Assembly: GCA_946222995.1 (NCBI GenBank)
Contig: CAMIOS010000002.1
Span: 62,001-126,000, forward strand
Source of the DNA: an uncultured Enhydrobacter sp.
GTDB lineage: Bacteria > Pseudomonadota > Gammaproteobacteria > Pseudomonadales > Moraxellaceae
Length of the DNA: 64,000 nt
Direction: 5' to 3'
The position numbers and the translations under genes were made by a program. The notes under the pieces are model-generated. The model had not been told where the DNA came from. It worked only from the letters and a program-made list of their open reading frames with translations, and searched no databases. Each line of letters begins with the position of its first letter. Positions within the stretch are counted from its first letter, which is position 1. Positions 50,541 to 59,674 of the stretch are shown piece by piece.

Positions 50541-50945
50541 TTAATTTTCATTCCATTCATTTCCACTACCACAATGTGAAGCGCGACATTTTTGACCCTT
50601 AAAGTTTAATGTAAGTATACCATCATCTTTCATTTCACTAGTCGTTTTAGGGGTAGCAGTGATAACCCAATTTGATGTAGCAGGTGCAACTGTATAACTA
50701 TAATTTGAATTCGTCGTCGGAAAATCAACGTTAGTATATGTACTGGTTATAAAGTTATAGTTCCCTTCTGTAAGTTTACGAGCTTCAATCTTATTGGCAA
50801 TATTCTGCATTTCTGTCATCATTGCTACTCGTTTGCCCTTTCTGACATAGGCCTGATAATTTGGTATAACGATCGCAGCTAATATACCAATCACAGTGAT
50901 GACTATAATAATTTCAAACAGCGTAAAACCTTTATTGTTAGACAT
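50541..50945 (-). CDS. pilE: PilE-like minor pilin
   Basis: 134 residues from ATG 50945, chosen because AAGGCG precedes it and the leader M-S-N-N-K-G then has normal length; an ATG 12 codons upstream lacks support. F-T-L-F-E-I-I-I-V gives cleavage and Glu5. Two Cys near the C-terminus (K-C-R-A-S-H-C-G) match the short PilE-type loop. Last gene of the fimT-pilV-W-X-Y1 operon. The gene before it is a second PilE-type pilin, and pilY2 is missing between. Confidence 0.85.
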   Translation of the reverse strand: MSNNKGFTLFEIIIVITVIGILAAIVIPNYQAYVRKGKRVAMMTEMQNIANKIEARKLTEGNYNFITSTYTNVDFPTTNSNYSYTVAPATSNWVITATPKTTSEMKDDGILTLNFKGQKCRASHCGSGNEWNEN

Positions 50946-50977
50946 ATTTTCGCCTTTTTTATTAACTATGAGATTTT

Positions 50978-51562
50978 TCACCAGTTCACACTTACACTAC
51001 CACAACCATGATTGGTCTGCATAATAGTTAAGTCAATTGTACTTTGTGGGGCTTTACACTTAATACCTTTGCTATCCATATAGATGCGACTTGCATTAAC
51101 CAAAAAGCTATTATTAGGATTTGGTTCGGCTACCATTTTCCACTGCCTTCCTATTGCAAAATTCGACGTATTATTACCTGCAGGTACCAATGTTGAATTA
51201 GCTGTTTCATAATCCGTTAATGTAATTTTATAACGATAAGTGGTTGCATTACTGCCAGACGGTACATAAATTTCTGTGTTGCCATTATCATAACAATTTG
51301 TACCTGTTCCACATATCGCAGGATAAAAGCCACGAAAAGTCAATGCACTGGTTCGCCATCTTTGCAGTTCTACCGCTAATTGGGATAATCTTGCTTGTGC
51401 CTGATTCTCTGAGTTTTTAACAAGAACTTCACGGTACATTGGCACTGCAAAAGCAGCAAGTACCCCGATTATAAAAATGACAATTAACATTTCAATCAAG
51501 GTAAAACCTGCTTGAGTCATTAAGGATTTCTTTGACGATATATTAATTTCATAGTTCATCAT
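50978..51562 (-). CDS. Pilin-like minor pilus protein after pilY1
   Basis: 194 residues from ATG 51562, which has AAGGAT 5 bases upstream; this gives an 18-residue leader ending in Q-A-G before F-T-L-I-E-M-L. A shorter start at M15 has a normal leader but no ribosome site. Cys pairs at A-I-C-G...N-C-Y and K-C-K-A...G-C-G suggest two disulfides. By position (directly after pilY1) it takes the pilE slot of the minor-pilin operon. It would be part of the priming complex at the pilus tip. Confidence 0.85.
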   Translation of the reverse strand: MMNYEINISSKKSLMTQAGFTLIEMLIVIFIIGVLAAFAVPMYREVLVKNSENQAQARLSQLAVELQRWRTSALTFRGFYPAICGTGTNCYDNGNTEIYVPSGSNATTYRYKITLTDYETANSTLVPAGNNTSNFAIGRQWKMVAEPNPNNSFLVNASRIYMDSKGIKCKAPQSTIDLTIMQTNHGCGSVSVNW

Positions 51563-51570
51563 TTCTATCC

Positions 51571-54500
51571 TTATTGTACTTCATACCATTGATTTGGTTT
51601 TAGTACGTAGCGGGGTTCTTCAAAATACTCACCTGTACTATGACTACCACCAGTTTGCATCAATATTTCAGTCGTCCCTGGACTAGATGTTGCTACAGCA
51701 TCATTTGAATCACTCAAACCAATATCTGCATTAGATAGAGTACTACCTGTGGTAGAACCACCACTAGTACTTGTGCCTGTGTTAATCAGATGCTTATTAC
51801 TATCTGAGCCACCGTTTGTACGGTTAAGTACATTTAATCTATCGTTATAATCAAGGGTACTAATAAGCATGCGGCGATTTAACAAGTCTTTACTAACAGG
51901 TCCAAAATTTAACTCTTGGATACCTTGTCCCGCTCGTATATACCCACCGGTACCGTTTATAGATAATGAGTCTTTACAAATACCATAGGGTAAACAATAT
52001 ACTTCACGCTCTGTACCCCCTACGATTTTTGCTGTACATGGATCACCCTTACCGTATTGCATATCTGGGTTATATACTGTGGTATACAAATAGCCTGCAA
52101 AAATATCGCTACGTCCCATACCCTTTGAGTAACGTACATTATCATAGCCATCAAATAGACTTAAAGGATAGTACCACCCTTTACTTGTATAATCTTTTAA
52201 GGTATTGATTGAAATCTGTTTTGCATTAGTTGAAGGTAAAGAAATAAGATTATCAATAGTTAAGTCTTTGATAGTGGCAGTAAAACTGCCACTTGATGGA
52301 TATAAGTTAGCGTTTAGCTTAACCACATCAGTATCGATAATGCCGTATAATCTATCGGCTTTACTTTTATCAGTACGAATTTTTGATAGAGGGGAACTTC
52401 TATCACCCGAGATGACATTGACAAGCATAAATAGCTTATCATCCCCATGTGTAGCAGTACCAGTGGTTTCTCTAGTGTTACGATGCACACTCACCACTGG
52501 TGCCTCGTAGAATCGACGAGTATAAATGATTGTGTTTGTAGAATCGGCATCTTTATCTTTTAAGATACGAGTCACACGCCCTACATTTGAGCCCCCAATA
52601 AGGCCATCTTTGAAGTCGACACGGAATACCTGACCGCCCAAATCATCAAAATACAAATGGTCAATAAAACCATCATTATCACGGTCTAATGCAACAACAC
52701 CACCAACCACGCTATTTTTAATATTTGCATCATTCAGCGAAGCCCCTGTGTTCGATACTGACCATATTAAATCCCCAGTTTTGGCATCTACTATGTAAAC
52801 TGCATTACCATCTGCTGCTGTTTTGCTCGCACAAGTTGAATCTATGCCATTCGCTGTTGTGGCTGCTACCCCAATTTGAAAATTCTCATTTTCATAGCAC
52901 ATATCATAACCACCGCCAAAGATGATAACATCCTTACCTACTGTATCGGTACTAGAAGTTTTAATTTTAGCAAATGTTGGTTTATTCCAAATATAACCAA
53001 TGTTAGAAAAGCCAGTTGTGGTATTATCTATTAATGCAGTATCACGGTTAGTAAATGCTTTTTTCGGCGTTGTAGGATCTGTTAAATCAAGCGCCAATAA
53101 ACCTTTACCGCCTAGACGCATACCGCCATAAGCTAATACGCCGCCTTTAGTAGAATCGATAGCGACTTTATTATTATCATAGTCGTATTTATAATAAGTT
53201 TTAACCAACCAATCCCCATCAATACCAAATTTTGGTACGCCTGTAGGTCGAGATGTACTCACAGTATAAGTCGAGTTAGGCACAAGTGCCTCAGGTTGGT
53301 TTTTTATCATAATACGTGGAATAAATGCTAAACTCTCTCTTCCACCATCTGTACTCCCTGCATAGTCTTTTGCACCTACTAAATGCAGTGCACCATCCAT
53401 ACTACCAAAGAAAATTTGGTCATTACGAGTTGAGGCAGTCACTTGTCCATTGCTATCCAAATTAGCACCATAGGAAATAGCAACTGGTTTTGAGTGAATA
53501 GATGCACCTAATACTTTTTGTTCATTGGTCGGTTTTACCATTACCAGGTCTTTGATATAAGGGGTATTAGAATGCTCCCAATCATTACATACCGTTGCCG
53601 CTGTATTAGCAGGTGCAGTTACACAGGCACTCGATGGGTCTGAAAGCTGTTTAGTGACGCCATTATAAGTGGCTGAGCTAAAACCTAAAAATTGTAACAA
53701 CTTGATTTTATTACCACGTGTATAGGTAGTTTGGTCATTGATTGTATCAAAGCCAATGGGTTTACCAGTTGCATCAACACTAAGGGACACAAATTTTGTA
53801 GTTGTCACATTGGTAGCAGTTGTATCTTCAACCATAACTGTGCGAGTATCATTCACAGCGGTATTTGGTGATTTTAGGTTATTATATACACCACCTGCTT
53901 TGACATTGTCATTCGCATCTGTACTATTAGTTTGATAGTTAGCGTTACTCCATAAATCTTGAGTGCTCGTATTTAGATTGCCTGCCACATCTCTAAATAA
54001 TTTAGCATTGTTTTGACCAATCAGCGTTCCATTTAAAAGATTATACTTTTTGACATTACCAGGCCAGATATTGCTAGTGCCAGCCGTTCCCGATACACGC
54101 GCCTCAACGGTTGGTACAAAGGCATACGGCATTTCACCAATACTTTTGTAAGGATCTTGTGGGACTGCCATGACACCTGATGGCGCAGCTGGAATTTCGT
54201 TATTTAAATCTCCCAAGAATTTTGTCACGCTATTTACCACATCATCGGTAGATTGGGCTGAATAGAAACCGCCTTCACCATAACCACCCACACCTGATAA
54301 AGCAGGATGAGATTTTGCACCCCAGTTACAAGCATTCCTCGCATCTGCTTTTGTAGTTGGAATTTGGCTACAGTCAAAATAGTCACTGCTAGAATTTTTG
54401 TATTGGTAAGTACCATCTGCGTTTTTTTTGGGAAGGCTTGTGACGCTATCCAAAATCGGGTTACGCAGTGTTTGTATGATATTTGGGTAGTTGGATGTGT

Positions 54501-55716
54501 CAAATACTGATCCAAACCCGACCACAGCGGTTCTAATACTCTTAGCTTTCGGATTACTAGTGGTCGTGCGCAATGCTTTAGCAAATGCCCCAATCGCCTG
54601 CCAACCACTATCAGTACCAGCCGCAGTATCGGTTTCTGGTAGCCCATTCGTGGCACTAAAGCTATATGCACCTAATGCTAATGCCATATTAACCGTAGGG
54701 TCAGCAGTAAAAGATTTCTGAGGAAAAGTCTTGGCACTATTAGGTTCACCATCGGTCAAGAAATATACCCCTTGACCATCACAACTTGCCGCATTGGCAT
54801 CAAGTGGGCTTAAGTAAGTATTACTGGTTGAGGATGTTTTCGATGTAGTAAATGATTTAGCAGTACCTGTCGTACCCCAATTTTTGGTTGTGGTATTATA
54901 AGTGGTCGTGCCCAACATATAGGCTCCTGCCTCAGCGTAGGCAGCAGCCGAAGGCGTACCATTTCCTGCCTGTAGGTTTGCTACTGCTGTTTTGATTGCT
55001 GTGCGCTGCGTATCACTTAATAGCGCAGCTGGTACAAGGATTTTACCACTCCTACCATCCGCTGAAGTAAATACATTATCCGAGCCACTTTGGCTAGAGA
55101 ATTGACCAATACCAATAGCGACCTTATTAGAATCTAAGAGGTAATTACCATTCGCATCCTTACTATCCATTAAATTAAAGATTGCATCTTTTAATCGAGT
55201 AATCCGGTCAGGATAAGTACTAGTCTTAGAGACATAATACTTATATTTAGAATGTGCAATACGCTCTTTAGTATATGAGCTAACATCTACATTCGTATAA
55301 TCTCCATCCCCTCCCCAACTACTACAAAAGGTATTATCACATTTATAAAACTTAGTTCCGCTCTGATACCATTTATATTCTTTATCTTCTGTAGTACATG
55401 AATATCTTGTATAAGAAGGTGTAGTGGTAGAGGTAGTAGGTGATGGAGTATAATTTGTATGAAATGGTAAATCACATGCTGAAGCATCCTGCATATATGG
55501 CTCTGACATGGATCCTGAGGTATCCAGCATCATTATAATAGTGACTTTACCACCTGTCGCCTCTTGGTAAATTTCTAAATCACCAATTTTTTTCTTTGAC
55601 ACGTCTGCCTGAGAAACAGACATCGTACAAAGTGAACTTACAAGCAATGCTAAGTATTTTATGCCCGTTTTACATCCAGTTTTATCAACACTGTTAGTTA
55701 AGTCTTTAAGTTTCAT
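51571..55716 (-). CDS. pilY1: Type IV pilus tip adhesin PilY1
   Basis: 1381 residues. A signal peptide of about 38 residues ends near S-Q-A-D-V. A von Willebrand A-type domain follows with an intact MIDAS motif M-L-D-T-S-G-S-M-S (Asp65, Ser67, Ser69). The C-terminal PilY1 beta-propeller has an EF-hand-like calcium loop L-D-R-D-N-D-G-F-I-D near residue 1010, needed for pilus extension/retraction control in Pseudomonas. The length is at the long end for PilY1. It has a good ribosome site (AAGGATGCC). It sits at the pilus tip in the minor-pilin complex and can bind surfaces and sense contact. Confidence 0.95.
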   Translation of the reverse strand: MKLKDLTNSVDKTGCKTGIKYLALLVSSLCTMSVSQADVSKKKIGDLEIYQEATGGKVTIIMMLDTSGSMSEPYMQDASACDLPFHTNYTPSPTTSTTTPSYTRYSCTTEDKEYKWYQSGTKFYKCDNTFCSSWGGDGDYTNVDVSSYTKERIAHSKYKYYVSKTSTYPDRITRLKDAIFNLMDSKDANGNYLLDSNKVAIGIGQFSSQSGSDNVFTSADGRSGKILVPAALLSDTQRTAIKTAVANLQAGNGTPSAAAYAEAGAYMLGTTTYNTTTKNWGTTGTAKSFTTSKTSSTSNTYLSPLDANAASCDGQGVYFLTDGEPNSAKTFPQKSFTADPTVNMALALGAYSFSATNGLPETDTAAGTDSGWQAIGAFAKALRTTTSNPKAKSIRTAVVGFGSVFDTSNYPNIIQTLRNPILDSVTSLPKKNADGTYQYKNSSSDYFDCSQIPTTKADARNACNWGAKSHPALSGVGGYGEGGFYSAQSTDDVVNSVTKFLGDLNNEIPAAPSGVMAVPQDPYKSIGEMPYAFVPTVEARVSGTAGTSNIWPGNVKKYNLLNGTLIGQNNAKLFRDVAGNLNTSTQDLWSNANYQTNSTDANDNVKAGGVYNNLKSPNTAVNDTRTVMVEDTTATNVTTTKFVSLSVDATGKPIGFDTINDQTTYTRGNKIKLLQFLGFSSATYNGVTKQLSDPSSACVTAPANTAATVCNDWEHSNTPYIKDLVMVKPTNEQKVLGASIHSKPVAISYGANLDSNGQVTASTRNDQIFFGSMDGALHLVGAKDYAGSTDGGRESLAFIPRIMIKNQPEALVPNSTYTVSTSRPTGVPKFGIDGDWLVKTYYKYDYDNNKVAIDSTKGGVLAYGGMRLGGKGLLALDLTDPTTPKKAFTNRDTALIDNTTTGFSNIGYIWNKPTFAKIKTSSTDTVGKDVIIFGGGYDMCYENENFQIGVAATTANGIDSTCASKTAADGNAVYIVDAKTGDLIWSVSNTGASLNDANIKNSVVGGVVALDRDNDGFIDHLYFDDLGGQVFRVDFKDGLIGGSNVGRVTRILKDKDADSTNTIIYTRRFYEAPVVSVHRNTRETTGTATHGDDKLFMLVNVISGDRSSPLSKIRTDKSKADRLYGIIDTDVVKLNANLYPSSGSFTATIKDLTIDNLISLPSTNAKQISINTLKDYTSKGWYYPLSLFDGYDNVRYSKGMGRSDIFAGYLYTTVYNPDMQYGKGDPCTAKIVGGTEREVYCLPYGICKDSLSINGTGGYIRAGQGIQELNFGPVSKDLLNRRMLISTLDYNDRLNVLNRTNGGSDSNKHLINTGTSTSGGSTTGSTLSNADIGLSDSNDAVATSSPGTTEILMQTGGSHSTGEYFEEPRYVLKPNQWYEVQ

Positions 55717-55760
55717 TATGGCATCCTTTGGTATTCGTCACTATTAGAAATAAGCTGTAA

Positions 55761-56621
55761 TTAAGGTAAAGCACATTTATTTCCACCATTACCATCATCT
55801 ACACTCAATGCAGACCCACTGCCTTTACCCATATTAATACATTTAAAAGCATTGTTTATATAGGCGACATCTGCTTGCTCATAGAGTTGTTTACTAGGTA
55901 CTTGCTGATTACGTAAGCACTCTAGCAATGTTGATGTGCCTTTTGCTGTCGCAATTGATTTGACGCTTGAATTACTAAAACAAGTGCCGGGATCATTATA
56001 AGACGGTATAGCAGAGGTGGCTCTTATCTCAAACTTCGGTTTAACATTGGTATTGGTCTTACCATTTAAGTCGACAGCTTCTGAGGCATCACAAAATGGA
56101 CACTCTGCGGTAGAGACAGGCAAAGGATGAATACTGACTTGAGTCATTACTGTTTGTCTGGCGCTGATATAGTTATTACTTGCATTGGGATTACAGTCAC
56201 CTCGCTGTAAACCATCCACATATCCACCGGTTGCATTTCTGACAGTTGCAGTTAATGTACTAGGCTGCAAAATACGTGGGTTATAACAAAAACTGACTTC
56301 ATGTAAGCGTCTATCCGCCCAATTATTAATGAAATAACCCAATATACCGTCGCTATTTATCACGCCGAGCTTATAGCCATCACTATCAGGATTACCATTT
56401 ACTAGGTTTTCTAGCTTAACATTTGCCCCATCAGCACCTTGCAAAAGTAGTGTGTTAATTTGGTCACTGGTTGCTAGCTTTAAGTCAGTGTTACTTTGGC
56501 GTACAGCAATTGCACCTACTAGCATAATCATAATTAAAACCATTAATACAACAATCAAAGCAACACCTTGTTGACTTCGATTATTAATCGTTGGAAGATG
56601 GTTGATTTTCATCACATTCAT
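55761..56621 (-). CDS. pilX: Minor pilin assembly protein PilX
   Basis: 286 residues from ATG 56621, 9 bases after an AAGGGG ribosome site; ATGs further upstream overlap pilW or sit on the site itself. The leader is followed by G-V-A-L-I-V-V-L-M-V-L-I-M-I-M-L-V-G, the PilX N-terminal helix, which lacks Glu5 as is usual for PilX-type (GspK-like) pilins. Six or more Cys are present. Operon order fimT-V-W-X-Y1 fixes the call. Confidence 0.88.
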   Translation of the reverse strand: MNVMKINHLPTINNRSQQGVALIVVLMVLIMIMLVGAIAVRQSNTDLKLATSDQINTLLLQGADGANVKLENLVNGNPDSDGYKLGVINSDGILGYFINNWADRRLHEVSFCYNPRILQPSTLTATVRNATGGYVDGLQRGDCNPNASNNYISARQTVMTQVSIHPLPVSTAECPFCDASEAVDLNGKTNTNVKPKFEIRATSAIPSYNDPGTCFSNSSVKSIATAKGTSTLLECLRNQQVPSKQLYEQADVAYINNAFKCINMGKGSGSALSVDDGNGGNKCALP

Positions 56622-56634
56622 TTTGACCATCCCC

Positions 56635-57597
56635 TTATAGTTCTCTAGCTGCATTACTGGTTATAATACTAGTCACACGAGCATTTCTTAGCATAGTCGT
56701 AGATTCATAAGCTTTTCTAATGTATTTTGTTGTGGTATCACTTGCTGTATTATCCACTCCAAATAATTTGACGGTGGTGGGTGGTGTCACATTTCCATCC
56801 ACAATAGGTTTATCAGACCGTACAATCATACCAACCTTAATAGCGATAATAGGTGCATTAAAAAACGGTGACGTATTGGTTGCATTTTTATATTGATTAG
56901 GGGTGACATAAGTAAGGCTACCATTTAACGTCTGAATACCAAGCAGTATTTTGAACTGCTCAACATTCATGATAGTTTCTTGTCCCGCGTCACCAAACCC
57001 CGTTAAATTGACGGTTGCTCCATTCATGGTAACTCGCACTGCTTCACATGCTAATACCAAACCTGCTGTACCTGATTTACTAGTTGGCTTACGTAAGAAG
57101 TACCGTTCTATGACTTGGGCGTCCTTGTTTACCGTTTGACCTTCACAATCGACCAAATCTTGATCCGTTTTATTGGTGTATTGAAGTGTCAATTGATCAC
57201 TCCCAATGTTGGTACCTGAGATGGCAGTCCAAGCTTTATCAGTGCCAACTGTGTCGCCTGAACTATCAGTTAAAAAAGTGGGATTAACATTCGACACAGT
57301 GCCATTCAAATTAGCAGCAGTTAATATTATCCCACCGTTTGCGGTGGTTGAATTAATATTGGTTACAGTGTTGCCTAGATTAGCCATTCTTAGACTCTGC
57401 TCTAGTCGCTGAATCCCAAACACACTGACATCTGTAATTTGTGAGCCGCTCTGTTGTATCGTTTTAGTTCTTACCATTGTGATATACACTTGAATAACTG
57501 CCGCCGTAATAAGTAAGCCTAATACGAGAGAAATCATTAATTCAATTAAAGTAAAACCGCCTTGAATTAAAGGGTATTTAAATTTTCCAGCTTGCAT
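56635..57597 (-). CDS. pilW: Minor pilin assembly protein PilW
   Basis: 320 residues. An unusually long leader (M-Q-A-G-K...Q-G-G) precedes F-T-L-I-E-L-M-I-S-L-V-L-G-L, the PilW-type helix with Glu5. It overlaps the pilV stop by one base. PilW is one of the minor pilins that prime pilus assembly and carry PilY1 to the tip. Confidence 0.92.
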   Translation of the reverse strand: MQAGKFKYPLIQGGFTLIELMISLVLGLLITAAVIQVYITMVRTKTIQQSGSQITDVSVFGIQRLEQSLRMANLGNTVTNINSTTANGGIILTAANLNGTVSNVNPTFLTDSSGDTVGTDKAWTAISGTNIGSDQLTLQYTNKTDQDLVDCEGQTVNKDAQVIERYFLRKPTSKSGTAGLVLACEAVRVTMNGATVNLTGFGDAGQETIMNVEQFKILLGIQTLNGSLTYVTPNQYKNATNTSPFFNAPIIAIKVGMIVRSDKPIVDGNVTPPTTVKLFGVDNTASDTTTKYIRKAYESTTMLRNARVTSIITSNAAREL

Positions 57598-58151
57598 TAA
57601 TACGCCTCCAAAACAAAACAGGTTGAACCTTTTATATAGATACCTGTATTATCAATACAATCTGTTGAATTGGTACCAATTGTCGGGTTTGTGGCTCCCC
57701 ATGCTGTAATTAGGCAGGTTAGAGTTTGACCTCGGTTAGTATCTGGGCAAGTCTCTGCTCGAACAGCCATACTATTGCTATCAGCAAAATCTTTGATCAC
57801 CAACGCATCACGGGTGGCTAACTGATTAACGGTGCATTTTGTAGGATCGTTAACATTACTTGTCATTGTCGCTGAAGTAGCAACACAACTGCTTTTAGTA
57901 ATATCAGTAACAACAGGTGTACCATTCAATGCTTTTTTAAAAGCATCAATGCCATCAGGATTTGCCCGCATCATCTCTGCACCGCCACGCATCATACTCA
58001 ATGCACGGCTACGCATGACACTTTCATCAGTGGCTTTAACTGCGGTCAATTGCATGGCAGAAAACCCCAAGACAGCCACCGCAAGTAGTAGCAGTGCTAC
58101 CAATATTTCTACCAGTCCTATCCCTTTTTGTACTGATAAATTTAGTTGCAT
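57597..58151 (-). CDS. pilV: Minor pilin PilV
   Basis: 184 residues. Leader ends K-G before I-G-L-V-E-I-L-V-A-L-L-L-L-A-V-A-V-L-G, the typical PilV helix with Glu5. The M-R-A-N-P-D-G segment near 60 is also conserved in PilV. It overlaps fimT by 10 bases. A Cys-rich C-terminal half may hold two or three disulfides. Confidence 0.93.
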   Translation of the reverse strand: MQLNLSVQKGIGLVEILVALLLLAVAVLGFSAMQLTAVKATDESVMRSRALSMMRGGAEMMRANPDGIDAFKKALNGTPVVTDITKSSCVATSATMTSNVNDPTKCTVNQLATRDALVIKDFADSNSMAVRAETCPDTNRGQTLTCLITAWGATNPTIGTNSTDCIDNTGIYIKGSTCFVLEAY

Positions 58152-58645
58152 GTGGTTGAGCCCTCTTGCACATTGATTAAACCATTTGGTTGTAGCTGTA
58201 ACGTATTTTGTTTAGCCCCTGTAATACAAAACGAATAATTAGCACTGTTATCACTCGTGCCATCAGCATTGGTGATATTTCTTCTAGGTGTTGCAGTTAC
58301 CGAACGATTTTTACTAAAAACAATACTTGGGTTACTGCCTACTTCTTCTAACGACTTAATTTGGCTTTTAAGTTTAATCGTGGTAGCAGTGGGTGGTGTA
58401 CCAGTGCTACAGCTGATTTCATTGGTAGTGGTATTTATCGTTACTGTATAGTCGGTTTGGTATAAATAAGCATTAACTTGATTGTCTTTAAAACAGTTTT
58501 CTACCTTATGAACATCATCTTTTATTTGTGAGCGAGCAATCTGCCGCTGAAACGAAGGGGCAGCCATAGCGGCTATCACCCCCATAATTGCAATCGTTGT
58601 TAATAGTTCGATTAAAGTAAAGCCTAAATGCAATCTGCGCTTCAT
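58142..58645 (-). CDS. fimT: FimT/GspH-type minor pilin
   Basis: 167 residues from ATG 58645, giving leader M-K-R-R-L-H-L-G before F-T-L-I-E-L-L-T-T-I-A-I-M-G. It is the first gene of the minor-pilin operon, the place held by fimT/fimU. FimT-like pilins bind DNA in some species, and the basic stretch R-R-N-I-T near 121 is compatible with this but not proof. The 258-base gap upstream to comF has a TTGACA but no good -10 partner, so the promoter is not assigned. Confidence 0.85.
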   Translation of the reverse strand: MKRRLHLGFTLIELLTTIAIMGVIAAMAAPSFQRQIARSQIKDDVHKVENCFKDNQVNAYLYQTDYTVTINTTTNEISCSTGTPPTATTIKLKSQIKSLEEVGSNPSIVFSKNRSVTATPRRNITNADGTSDNSANYSFCITGAKQNTLQLQPNGLINVQEGSTTCN

Positions 58646-58903
58646 GAATAATTCTCGAGTGACCATACTTTTATTACCATAAAATACTTTGTTGCAATAC
58701 TCATACCTAGGCTGATTCCCTCGGCAGCTAACAAAGTAGACGCTTTATGTCAAGTTTAACAATTAGATAAAGGCTATTAATTACATAGTTTAATAGAAAA
58801 TCCAAAGTTTACAGAAACAATAAACGATAAAAGGCTTAAAAAATTCTTATAAACGATAAATTAACCTAACCATTTGATAGTTTAGACAAAGACAAGGGTA
58901 TAT

Positions 58904-59674
58904 TTAGGCATTACCATGCAGTACGGCGTAAGCAGTGATTTGATAGTTATTGGCTTGTGAAAGTAATGCGGCAACTAAGGCTTGTAATGTTGCTCCTGTC
59001 GTGACCACATCATCGAAGACAATTAAACGCTTGGCTGTGGGCAAATGCGAAAAATAAAACGCATCTTTCATATTATCAAGGCGCTGTTCGCGGTTTAACC
59101 CTTGTTGGTGCTGGCGCTCGTAGCGATGCACGCCCGTAAATAACGGTATTTGCCAATGAAAACTTAAAAACTGTGCCAATAGCCACACAGGCGCAAAGCC
59201 CCGTTCTTTAAGGCGCTCTGAGCTGGTTGGAACCGGAATAATTAAGCTGTTATGGATATGACAGCCTTTGGGCTTAGGTAGCTGACGAATGGCATGAATC
59301 AGTGGCATAAGATGATAAAGCTGCTGTCCATTTTTATACCCCAACATAATATGATCAAATGGAAAACTGTAATAGGTACTTGCTATGCCTTTACTGGCTG
59401 TTTTATCATCAAAAAAAGGAAAGCTGACTTGCCCGCAGTGCAATTGCTGGTGACAAGCTTGGCAAAGATATTGTAGACGATTAAACCAATGTGCATGACT
59501 GCCCTGTTGTACCGCCGAGATAGGCAGCATCTCACAGCGATTAATACGACAAAGTTGGCACTGTTGAATGACAGTACCATGTAGCGTTAGGGCAGCAGCA
59601 AACGGCAATTGCCACCAAAGTGGTGGTGGCTTGATAGTGGGATGGTTTTGTAGGTTATAACCCTTTGAAATCAT
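58904..59674 (-). CDS. comF: ComF-family phosphoribosyltransferase-like protein
   Basis: 256 residues. Cys pairs C-Q-L-C and C-Q-A-C with C-G near residues 38-75 form the N-terminal zinc finger. The PRPP-binding-type motif V-F-D-D-V-V-T-T-G-A-T near 222 marks the phosphoribosyltransferase fold. I-P-V-P near 150 and Q-Q-G-L-N-R-E-Q-R near 193 are ComF signatures. The family supports natural competence, and the neighbouring type IV pilus genes are consistent with DNA uptake. Its first 20 bases overlap the end of pldA. Confidence 0.92.
   Translation of the reverse strand: MISKGYNLQNHPTIKPPPLWWQLPFAAALTLHGTVIQQCQLCRINRCEMLPISAVQQGSHAHWFNRLQYLCQACHQQLHCGQVSFPFFDDKTASKGIASTYYSFPFDHIMLGYKNGQQLYHLMPLIHAIRQLPKPKGCHIHNSLIIPVPTSSERLKERGFAPVWLLAQFLSFHWQIPLFTGVHRYERQHQQGLNREQRLDNMKDAFYFSHLPTAKRLIVFDDVVTTGATLQALVAALLSQANNYQITAYAVLHGNA

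Noticed and set aside
58725..58753. Sigma-70 promoter of fimT from TTGACA (minus strand)
   Set aside because: The -10 at 17-base spacing is TAGCTG, too poor to call.
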